A stretch of DNA of 6,584 bases from an uncultured Eubacterium sp. (GTDB lineage Bacteria > Bacillota > Clostridia > Oscillospirales > Acutalibacteraceae): contig CAJOER010000128.1 in the NCBI GenBank assembly GCA_905233805.1, positions 3,131 through 9,714 on the forward strand, given 5' to 3'. Numbering within the stretch: the first letter of the stretch is position 1; each line of letters opens with the position of its first letter. The position numbers and the translations under genes were made by a program. The notes beneath the pieces were generated by a model. It was given only the letters and a program-made list of their open reading frames with translations. It had not been told where the DNA came from and made no database searches. This document shows positions 1-5,236 of this stretch, in pieces.

Positions 1-4
1 TTAT

Positions 5-1651
5 ATGTCAGGCAGAATTACAGGCGCAGACAACAAGCCGCTTAAAATTCAGTTTATTACCGACGTTCACTATTACGCGCGTGAAAACGGAACCGAAGGC
101 CCCGCCTACGATAAGGAAGAGGCGAAGAGCCAGCAGGTTATCAAGGACAGCGACCTCGTTATCAAAAAGGGCTTTGATATGCTCTGCGAGGACACGTCAA
201 CCGATATTGTCGTTCTTGCGGGCGATACCACGAGAAACGGCGAATACACCTCTCACAAGGGTATAATCGACCTCCTTCACGATTTACAGAAAAGAGGGAA
301 GAGAGTTTACGTTATCACCGCCACCCACGACTACCGCGGCGAGGGCTACGGCAGGGGCTTTGAGGGCGATAAGGTGCTTGAAATTCCCGCGGTTAAGGAC
401 AGAGCCGACCTCTGGGATATGTACTACGATTTCGGCCCGAACGAGGCGATTTCCTATCACAGGGATTCTATGTCCTACGTAGTTCAGCTCGCTGACGGAT
501 ACCGTCTTTTCGCCCTTAACGACGACTATAACTGCAAGCCCGACGGCGAGGGCGGTTCGGGCTTTTCGGATGACTGTATGGCGTGGATACTCGAGCAGCT
601 TGAGGACGCGAAGAAAAACGACCAGTACGTTATCGCGATGACTCATCACCCGATGATTTCCCCGTCGCCGTTTTATTCGATTATCGGCAGCGGCGATATG
701 CAGAAAAATCACGAAAAAACGCGTGAGATTTTTGCCGACGCGGGACTTAACTGTATGCTCACGGGCCATACCCACGTTCACGATATCGGTTACATAACTA
801 CCGAAAAGGGCAACCGCTTTTACGATATTGCGTGCTCCGCGCTTATCGGCTGCCCCCCGAATTACAGAAATATTACCTTCGACCCGAAGAACGCGAAAAT
901 CGACGTTGAAACCGTAACGATTAAGGACGTTCCCGGCGTTGATACGAAGGGCGAGCCCTTTGATAAATATATGGAGGGCTTCTTCTTCGGTATGATAAGA
1001 AGGGTAGTCTGGGCTATGGGCTACGATATTGATACCCTTGCACAGATGTCTCCCGCATTCTCAATCCCGAGCGAAAAGGTATATAAGGCAAAGGCGATAA
1101 TCAAGCCGGTCGGAAAATTCCTCAATAAGCTCACCTTTAAGAAAATATGGAAGCTCTGCAAGAAGGAAAGCGGACTTAAGAAAGCTGACATTGAGGACAT
1201 CAAGGACAACAAGGTAGTTGACTTCATAGTTGAACTCGTTAAGAATCTCTACTGCGGCGATTCGCCCTACACCCCCGATACGAGGGAATATAAGCTGACC
1301 TGCGGCTTCCTTAACGTTATTGACAGCTTCCTCAATACGATTCATCTTTCAATCGGAAAATTCCTTAAAGGCGCAACGAGCGTGCGCTCGCTTGTAGAGC
1401 CGCTTCTCTGGAACGACGGCTACTGCGACGCCGAGGCAACTCTTCCGCTCTATCCGCTTTACGACGACGAAAACCCCGCGCCCGCGGAAATGTTTGAGAA
1501 GAAAGAATTCGAAGATACGGTCAAGCCGAGCAAAAAAGGCCCGCTTATTCTTATTCTTCTTATCCTTGCGGTACTTATTCTGCTCGCGCTTATCGTCGGA
1601 ATTATCGCGCTCATAGTCTGCGGAATAATCGCTTTGATTCATCATATCTAA
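5..1651 (+). CDS. Calcineurin-like metallophosphoesterase with C-terminal membrane tail
   Basis: Predicted metal-dependent phosphoesterase of 548 residues. Seen: the family motifs occur in order. These are D20-x-H22 in ITDVH, G73-D74 in LAGDTTRNGE, T107-H108-D109 where the family usually has GNHD/E, H214-H215 in MTHHP, and G254-H-T-H257 near the end of the catalytic fold. The usual Asn of GNHD is Thr here, which would alter one metal ligand. Residues about 320-510 are a Lys-rich, mostly helical region I do not recognise. Residues about 513-546 are almost purely Ile, Leu, Ala, Val and Gly: one long or two short membrane helices. There is no N-terminal signal peptide, so the enzyme is probably tail-anchored with its catalytic domain in the cytoplasm (inference). 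The substrate is unknown. The start is uncertain because only four bases precede this ATG, although D-x-H at residue 20 fits a start here. The gene ends 75 bases before the next one, which has its own promoter. Confidence 0.87.
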   Translation: MSGRITGADNKPLKIQFITDVHYYARENGTEGPAYDKEEAKSQQVIKDSDLVIKKGFDMLCEDTSTDIVVLAGDTTRNGEYTSHKGIIDLLHDLQKRGKRVYVITATHDYRGEGYGRGFEGDKVLEIPAVKDRADLWDMYYDFGPNEAISYHRDSMSYVVQLADGYRLFALNDDYNCKPDGEGGSGFSDDCMAWILEQLEDAKKNDQYVIAMTHHPMISPSPFYSIIGSGDMQKNHEKTREIFADAGLNCMLTGHTHVHDIGYITTEKGNRFYDIACSALIGCPPNYRNITFDPKNAKIDVETVTIKDVPGVDTKGEPFDKYMEGFFFGMIRRVVWAMGYDIDTLAQMSPAFSIPSEKVYKAKAIIKPVGKFLNKLTFKKIWKLCKKESGLKKADIEDIKDNKVVDFIVELVKNLYCGDSPYTPDTREYKLTCGFLNVIDSFLNTIHLSIGKFLKGATSVRSLVEPLLWNDGYCDAEATLPLYPLYDDENPAPAEMFEKKEFEDTVKPSKKGPLILILLILAVLILLALIVGIIALIVCGIIALIHHI

Positions 1652-1659
1652 ATTAATTA

Positions 1660-1688
1660 TTGCATTAATATATAATTTTTGTTATAAT
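1660..1688 (+). promoter_or_regulatory. Putative sigma70-type promoter for the GtrA-like gene
   Basis: TTGCAT at 1660-1665 is separated by 17 bases from a perfect TATAAT at 1683-1688. The -35 box matches the consensus only in its first three bases, so the call rests on the -10 box, the spacing and the very AT-rich surroundings. Transcription would begin near 1695, leaving a leader of about 32 bases with AAGGAG at 1713-1718, eight bases before the ATG at 1727. Confidence 0.5.
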
Positions 1689-1726
1689 AAATTTGTTAAT
1701 TTTTTATTTATTAAGGAGTAGAAATT

Positions 1727-2434
1727 ATGGCAGATGAAAAGAAAAAACTTTCACTCGGCGGTATAGACGACGCCGCAGCGGAAAAAGGCTCAGGCATTAA
1801 GACTATATGGCAGTTTGTTAAGTTTCTCGTAGTAAGCGGACTTGTAACTATCATTCAGCTTGTACTTGCTAACGTACTTCCGTTCGTATTTGATAAGGTA
1901 ACAACTCCTCTTCCGACGTTCTTACAGGGCATATTCGACCCCAACGTTGTATTTGACCCGAACACGGCAGAAGGCGCAAAGCAGGTCGGTAAATACGTTA
2001 TCGACGCTGCAACGGGCAACCTCGGCGGCGTTATCGAAAACGGCGTAGTAGTCGGCGGTATCGTAACGTGGGGCTTCCTTCTTCCGTTCTTCCTTTCAAA
2101 CCTTATTGCTAATATCTACGGCTTCTATCAGAATAAGAAGACTACTTTCAAGTCTGACGCTCCGTGGTACAATTTCGCAATTTATATTGTACTCATGATA
2201 GCTCTTATTCTCTTCTCAACCTGGTTCCAGGGCTGGCTCGTAGGTCTTATCGCAAAGGCACCGTGGGCATGGCTTAACGGTCTTGCAAGAACAATTGCAG
2301 GTCTTGCTGCCGGCTTTGTTCAGATGGTAGTTCTCTTCCCGATGGAGAAGTTCGTCCTCTTAAGAGAAAAGAAGGAAGACAGCGAAGAAGCAGTTGCAGA
2401 AGCTGTTGAAGAAATAGAAGAAGCTGCAGAATAA
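1727..2434 (+). CDS. GtrA-like four-helix membrane protein
   Basis: Integral membrane protein of 235 residues. Four hydrophobic segments are visible at about 27-53, 107-132, 148-172 and 183-206. The pattern resembles the GtrA family (PF04138). The first helix begins with the FVKFLVVSG type of motif. Helix 2 runs into an aromatic/basic stretch, ANIYGFYQNKKTTFK (about 128-142), like the family's NFxxNRxWTF signature, and helix 4 ends in a similar PMEKFVLLREKK. GtrA proteins are thought to help move lipid-linked sugars or build cell-surface polysaccharide; that role is inferred here. Unusual points are a loop of about 50 residues between helices 1 and 2 and a Glu/Ala-rich acidic tail (about 210-235). 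The start is well supported by AAGGAG at 1713-1718. It is flanked by its own promoter and terminator, so it is probably monocistronic. No glycosyltransferase gene is adjacent. Confidence 0.7.
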   Translation: MADEKKKLSLGGIDDAAAEKGSGIKTIWQFVKFLVVSGLVTIIQLVLANVLPFVFDKVTTPLPTFLQGIFDPNVVFDPNTAEGAKQVGKYVIDAATGNLGGVIENGVVVGGIVTWGFLLPFFLSNLIANIYGFYQNKKTTFKSDAPWYNFAIYIVLMIALILFSTWFQGWLVGLIAKAPWAWLNGLARTIAGLAAGFVQMVVLFPMEKFVLLREKKEDSEEAVAEAVEEIEEAAE

Positions 2435-2443
2435 TTAAGATTT

Positions 2444-2472
2444 AAAAGCGGTACATTACCGTACCGATTTTT
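2444..2472 (+). terminator. Rho-independent terminator after the GtrA-like gene
   Basis: A 6-bp stem (CGGTAC at 2449-2454 with GTACCG at 2461-2466) closes a 6-base loop. It is preceded by four A and followed by A and five T (2468-2472). The stem is short but the hairpin plus T-run is typical, and it lies ten bases after the stop codon. Confidence 0.7.
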
Positions 2473-2502
2473 CATTACCGTGATGAAGGGAAACCACATT
2501 AA

Positions 2503-3156
2503 ATGAAATCGTATATAGACAGATTATTACACAGTGAAAACAGCCCGAAAAAATGGGAACTTGCAATCTGGTGGGCGGCAAGAGGCGTACTTATCGCAAC
2601 GTTCATCCACGCGCTTTTCTTCAATAAGTCCGAGGACCATACAAAAATGGCGCTTCAGGTTTTCGGTAACCTGCTCGGTCAGTTCGTATGGGAAATTCTT
2701 ATGCTTTTCCCGAAGAAGAGCTTTGCAAGGCATATCCCCGCATATATTCAGGACGTTAGCGCGCCCGCACTTATCGGCGGAAGTCTTTTCGGTGCATATC
2801 TCAACTTCTATTACAGCGCGCCCGTTCTTGATATAGTTATGCATACCGTAGGCGGCGTTGCCTGTACCATTATCGGCTATGAGATTTTTACCGCTATGGA
2901 AAAGCGCGACGTTTTAAGAGGCGATACAAAGTCAAGCGTTTCGATTATAGTATTCGGCGCTTTCTGCTTCTCTTTCGTTGCGGGTAATGCGTGGGAGCTT
3001 TTCGAGTTCACTGCCGACCAGCTTAACCCCGTAGCCCCCGGCGACGCGCAGCACTGGTCTTATCAGCTTGCGCTTCAGGCAATTGAGGACGCCAAAAACG
3101 CCGGTAAAACTATCGGCCTACGGCGTTATCGATACGATGGAGGATATGATTTGTAA
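2503..3156 (+). CDS. Membrane protein resembling DUF2238/YjdF, frameshifted near its end
   Basis: Polytopic membrane protein of unknown function, read here as 217 residues. Seen: hydrophobic segments at about 21-41, 49-70, 86-106, 110-131 and 147-165. Conserved-looking motifs are D110-IVM-H114 followed by a Gly-rich helix ending in GYEIF, and WELFEF at 164-169. After the frame break the sequence gives DTMEDM plus NTVGG. Membrane-embedded H, WEL(F/I)E and DTxxDMxxNxxG motifs in this order recall the DUF2238 family (E. coli YjdF type, PF09997); this is from memory of the family. The last in-frame residues, after GKTIG, are out-of-frame translation. Removing one base from the GGCC run near 3115-3118 would restore a protein of 250 residues ending at 3256. 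The start has only a modest ribosome site (GAAGGG at 2485-2490, 12 bases upstream). It lies beyond a terminator and I see no clear promoter of its own. Confidence 0.65.
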   Translation: MKSYIDRLLHSENSPKKWELAIWWAARGVLIATFIHALFFNKSEDHTKMALQVFGNLLGQFVWEILMLFPKKSFARHIPAYIQDVSAPALIGGSLFGAYLNFYYSAPVLDIVMHTVGGVACTIIGYEIFTAMEKRDVLRGDTKSSVSIIVFGAFCFSFVAGNAWELFEFTADQLNPVAPGDAQHWSYQLALQAIEDAKNAGKTIGLRRYRYDGGYDL

Positions 3157-3256
3157 TACCGTCGGCGGTTTCCTCGGCTGGGTACTTCTCAAATTCATCC
3201 CTTATCACCATAAAGAAGAAAACAAAAAGGTTAAGGAATTAGCAAAGTCTGAATAA
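3113..3256 (+). pseudogene. Out-of-frame C-terminal part of the DUF2238-like gene
   Basis: This stretch continues the preceding gene in the next frame: it reads YGVIDTMEDMICNTVGGFLG, then a final hydrophobic stretch and a Lys/Glu-rich tail, with a TAA at 3254-3256. The Asp-x-x-x-Asp-Met and Asn-Thr-x-Gly-Gly pattern is the expected last helix of the family. It has no ribosome site or sensible start of its own, so it is part of the upstream gene separated by a one-base shift rather than a separate gene. The cause may be a true mutation or a sequencing/assembly error. Confidence 0.75.
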
Positions 3257-3266
3257 TATAAATGTG

Positions 3267-3294
3267 AAATGCCGCGTTGTAACACGCGGCATTT
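3267..3294 (+). terminator. Strong hairpin terminator after the DUF2238-like gene
   Basis: A perfect 11-bp stem (AAATGCCGCGT at 3267-3277 with its complement at 3284-3294) encloses a 6-base loop. The A-side and T-side flanks are within the stem. The T-run after it is short and interrupted (ATTTATTGT). It lies 10 bases after the stop codon and marks the end of the left gene block. Confidence 0.7.
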
Positions 3295-3330
3295 ATTGTA
3301 TAAAGACGCTATCATTTTCTGCAAAAAGAG

Positions 3331-3358
3331 TTGACAAAAGCATAAAAATATGTATAGT
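3331..3358 (+). promoter_or_regulatory. Near-consensus sigma70 promoter upstream of the RHS/toxin cassette
   Basis: A perfect TTGACA at 3331-3336 is followed after 16 bases by TATAGT (3353-3358), one mismatch from TATAAT. Transcription would start around 3365, directly at the left edge of the RHS remnant. It is the best-matching -35 box in the window. If active it would transcribe the RHS remnant, the toxin domain and the putative immunity gene as one message. Confidence 0.6.
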
Positions 3359-3367
3359 AAGAAATGA

Positions 3368-3502
3368 ATTCAGGCAAACTGGAACCGCTTTCTCAACGCC
3401 GATTTACCCGAAATCGCACAGCAGAGCAAAAATGAAATCAACGGACTTAACCTCTTTGCATACTGCTGTAATGACCCGGTGAATAACAGCGACCCGACGG
3501 GA
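3368..3502 (+). pseudogene. Remnant of an RHS/YD-repeat core domain (C-terminal end)
   Basis: Read in the frame of the downstream toxin ORF, this stretch gives RFLNADLPEIAQ, then INGLNLFAYCCNDPVNNSDP and TG. This is the closing motif of the RHS-associated core domain (typically GRFxxxD...N.YAYxxNNPvn..DPtG). Upstream of it the frame is closed by TGA at 3365-3367, so only about 45 residues of a protein that is normally over a thousand residues long remain. In intact RHS proteins this core is part of a shell, and the DPxG end marks the junction to a variable C-terminal toxin. Here the shell is gone, leaving an orphan toxin tip. Codons and GC resemble the chromosomal flanks, unlike the AT-rich toxin part that follows. 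Confidence 0.85.
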
Positions 3503-4015
3503 TTATTTACACTAGCTGTAATAGCAGGTTTTGCAATAACCGCAAGTACAGTTGCTTTAATTGTTGCTGTATTTACATTAGCGGTATTATATGCTACTAA
3601 TTCTACATTTAGAAATACTGTTAATAATATTATTTCATTATTGGTTGAACATACAATAACAGCTGTAAAATCTTTTGCATCTGTTATTACATCAATTGTT
3701 AAAATCGCCAGAACAAGTAGAAAGTATAATTCAAATGAAAAACATCACATTGTCGCAAAAAAAGACCATAGAGCAAAGGATTCTCGAATTATTTTAGGTA
3801 AATATAATATTAATGTTGATGATAAATGTAATTTAGTGAGTATTAGAAAGACCTTACACAAGCATTTACATACTAATGCGTATCATAATTGTGTATATTC
3901 CATCTTGAAAAGTGTTGATAAAGGAAAAACGAAAAAAACAATAAAGTATAAAATTCAAGGTGCTTTAATGTTTATTGGTTTTGTTCTTAAAGGGGCAGGA
4001 AATCTATGCAAATAA
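3479..4015 (+). CDS. Orphan RHS C-terminal toxin with putative AHH-type nuclease domain
   Basis: Reading frame of 178 residues from GTG, continuous upstream with the RHS core remnant (open from 3368). After DPTG (residues 5-8) comes a hydrophobic stretch at about 9-38 and a second weaker one to about 75, like the membrane-interacting region seen in some polymorphic toxins. The putative nuclease domain spans about 80-145. It has K-H89-H90-I-V, a basic DHRAKDSR stretch with R103, N118 in CNLV, and H127-K-H129 through H131 and Y135-H136. This spacing matches the AHH family (PF14412, HNH/Endo VII fold), in which the paired His bind metal and act in catalysis. DNase or RNase activity is therefore likely (inference). 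The GTG has no ribosome site, so expression as it stands is doubtful; it may be a silent cassette that works only after recombination onto a full RHS gene. It is AT-rich, with a 10-base overlap with the next gene. Confidence 0.72.
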   Translation: MNNSDPTGLFTLAVIAGFAITASTVALIVAVFTLAVLYATNSTFRNTVNNIISLLVEHTITAVKSFASVITSIVKIARTSRKYNSNEKHHIVAKKDHRAKDSRIILGKYNINVDDKCNLVSIRKTLHKHLHTNAYHNCVYSILKSVDKGKTKKTIKYKIQGALMFIGFVLKGAGNLCK

Positions 4016-4893
4016 ATGAATTATATAGCATTCAAAACAGCAGTGATTATTTCCAAACAAGTATTTTCTATAATGGTGAAATTATGCTTTATAATTCAGC
4101 TTCTTATGTTTTTTTAAAAGATAAGAAACATACATTAAAGAAAATACCAATAAAAAAATCTTGTGAATTTTTGTTAATTAATAAAACTGTATTTATCAGT
4201 GATGAAGATGGGAATGTTTTCTCATTAAATATTGGTACACTTGAATATTCTTTAATTGGAAATTTTGGAATTGATTGTGAGCTTTATTCTGTGTACAATG
4301 ATAAGCTTTTAATAGTATCAATACATAATTCTTTTTACAAAAAGGCATATATTATTGATGACAATGAAATTTTTGAGATGAAATGTGAACCGACGAATTG
4401 TTTTGATATTATAGGCGTAAAGAATAAAGTGTTTTTTCTCGCTTCAAATACATATTTGAGTCCAAAAAACGAATTGTGTATTTTTAGCAAAACAGAAAAC
4501 GCATCTTTATTTAAGTGCAGCACAACAAGTTATGCATTAAGTTTAACAAATATGAGCATAGATTATTATCATTCAAAAATAGCTTACGGTTCCGGTAAAA
4601 CAATTAAAATATGTGATTTTTATGGAAATAATGTTAGAAAGATAAAACTTAGAAAACGTTTTATTGATTTTAATTGGTTTGACAATGGAGAACTCTTTAT
4701 TGTTACGCATTATGGGTTCATTTCCATTTATGACGGTAAAAGTAATAAACTATTAATAACTTATTCTGCGTTTAACAAAAATGAGTTATTTAGAGTAAAA
4801 ACTGATTACTGTAGCAAATATATTTGTGTACTAAAAAATGATAAAACTTTGTTACTTGAAGTAGCTGGACAGGGGTCGATCCCCTGTTTCTAA
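4006..4893 (+). CDS. Putative immunity protein, beta-propeller-like
   Basis: Protein of 295 residues; I do not recognise a named family. It has no signal peptide or membrane helix, so it is probably cytoplasmic. Seen: repeated units of hydrophobic beta strands separated by turns with Asn, Asp or Gly. Examples are TVFISDEDGNVFSL (61-74), KIAYGSGKTIKICDF (191-205), ELFIVTHYGFISIYDGKSNK (229-248) and YICVLKNDKTLLLEV (272-286). This pattern suggests a WD40-like or similar beta-propeller. Its ATG lies inside the last codons of the toxin frame (10-base overlap), with AGGGGCAGGA at 3991-4000 as ribosome site. Very tight coupling downstream of an RHS toxin tip is the standard place for the cognate immunity gene, so its proposed job is to bind and neutralise the AHH nuclease (inference from context only). 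Its GC is very low: 12 of 60 bases in 4081-4140. The last residues (about 287-295) are encoded by a hairpin and may be a recombination junction. Confidence 0.62.
   Translation: MQINELYSIQNSSDYFQTSIFYNGEIMLYNSASYVFLKDKKHTLKKIPIKKSCEFLLINKTVFISDEDGNVFSLNIGTLEYSLIGNFGIDCELYSVYNDKLLIVSIHNSFYKKAYIIDDNEIFEMKCEPTNCFDIIGVKNKVFFLASNTYLSPKNELCIFSKTENASLFKCSTTSYALSLTNMSIDYYHSKIAYGSGKTIKICDFYGNNVRKIKLRKRFIDFNWFDNGELFIVTHYGFISIYDGKSNKLLITYSAFNKNELFRVKTDYCSKYICVLKNDKTLLLEVAGQGSIPCF
4869..4887 (+). repeat. GC-rich inverted repeat at the end of the immunity candidate
   Basis: A perfect 7-bp stem (ACAGGGG at 4869-4875 with CCCCTGT at 4881-4887) has a 5-base loop TCGAT. It overlaps the last codons, just before the TAA at 4891-4893, and is followed by TTTCT only. 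It could be a weak terminator or a scar at the cassette's right edge, where GC content rises again. Confidence 0.45.
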
Positions 4894-4989
4894 AGCGGAA
4901 GCATAGCAAACAATCAGCATTTCTATTACGACAGCAAAGGGCAGGTAATACGCTGCGACGATACATATACGAATAAATCAACGGTTTCG
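4894..4989 (+). pseudogene. RHS YD-repeat fragment downstream of the cassette
   Basis: In the same frame as the preceding gene, just after its stop, the DNA reads NNQHFYYDSKGQVIRCDD followed by TYTNKST. This matches the YD-repeat pattern (YxYDxxGxLxRxxD...NxT) found just upstream of the core domain in Firmicute RHS proteins. It has no start codon or ribosome site and runs into a terminator, so it is a remnant. In an intact gene this piece would lie upstream of the core; here it lies downstream of the toxin and its partner. This suggests recombination or deletion between RHS copies. Confidence 0.7.
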
Positions 4990-5018
4990 CCCGACGTGGG
5001 CAACGCGTCGGGTTTTTT
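4990..5018 (+). terminator. Rho-independent terminator closing the RHS islet
   Basis: A 7-bp GC-rich stem (CCCGACG at 4990-4996 with CGTCGGG at 5006-5012) encloses a 9-base loop and is followed directly by six T (5013-5018). It is the clearest terminator in the window. It separates the RHS islet from the transporter promoter that starts two bases later. Confidence 0.85.
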
Positions 5019-5019
5019 G

Positions 5020-5048
5020 TTGCAATTTATGTACAGTAGTTGTATAAT
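5020..5048 (+). promoter_or_regulatory. Putative sigma70-type promoter for the transporter gene
   Basis: TTGCAA at 5020-5025 (four of six consensus bases) is separated by 17 bases from a perfect TATAAT at 5043-5048. The expected start near 5055 falls on the ribosome site itself, giving a leader of only about 14 bases. The layout is nearly identical to that of the promoter at 1660-1688. Confidence 0.65.
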
Positions 5049-5054
5049 GAAACC

Positions 5055-5060
5055 AAGGAG
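5055..5060 (+). promoter_or_regulatory. Ribosome binding site deciding the transporter start
   Basis: AAGGAG lies eight bases before the ATG at 5069 and only two before an in-frame ATG at 5063. The spacing favours 5069. The large downstream ORF from 5217 has no such site, which supports 5069 as the ancestral start of the gene. Confidence 0.75.
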
Positions 5061-5068
5061 TGATGTTT

Positions 5069-5236
5069 ATGGGAAATAAACCTATCAAAAAGAATACATA
5101 TACCGGAAAAGAAGCGGCTATGTATCTTGTAGGTCTCGGCGGCCAGATTATGATTTCTAATATCATAGCTACGGGACTTTACTATTATTTTCTGAACGTA
5201 ATTTGTCTTAACGCTAATGATGGGTACAATCGTTGA
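5069..5236 (+). pseudogene. N-terminal fragment of a GPH-family (MelB-like) symporter
   Basis: 55 codons starting MGNKPIKKNTYTGKEAAMYL, followed by a first membrane helix (about residues 17-45, with ATGLYYYFLNVICL). It ends out of frame at TGA 5234-5236. In GPH transporters the TM1 end (YYY...) is followed by roughly 20-30 residues containing TM2 and a WDAxNDPxMG motif, and only then by the DKTxTxWGKxRP loop. Here the text jumps from FLNVICLNA to MMGTIVDKT within a few bases and the frame changes. The gene therefore carries an internal deletion (true or assembly-made) at about 5211-5220. Confidence 0.75.

Noticed and set aside
284..781. Minus-strand ORF of 165 codons and similar minus-strand ORFs elsewhere
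   Set aside because: They are antisense to genes with clear family motifs and show Val/Arg-rich shadow composition and no ribosome sites.
1652..1680. AT-only inverted repeat (ATTAAT ... ATTAAT) after the phosphoesterase, as a terminator
   Set aside because: The stem has only A-T pairs and each arm is itself palindromic. It coincides with the promoter's AT-rich region and has no stable hairpin.
3264..3482. A 72-codon plus-strand ORF starting in the terminator hairpin
   Set aside because: It runs through the terminator stem and the promoter and reads the RHS remnant in a wrong frame. Its protein has no recognisable feature, while the frame from 3368 gives clear RHS motifs.
4860..4890. Possible tRNA 3' end (GGGGTCGATCCCC resembles a T-arm)
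   Set aside because: The loop has five bases instead of seven and there is no matching acceptor, anticodon or D-arm upstream. The region is coding sequence.
3479..4893. CRISPR, restriction or abortive-infection system
   Set aside because: No repeat/spacer array or methylase or helicase motif is visible. The RHS DPTG junction and overlapping partner gene fit a polymorphic toxin/immunity pair better.
3330..5020. Insertion sequence or transposon
   Set aside because: I found no transposase, no terminal inverted repeats and no target-site duplication at the islet edges.
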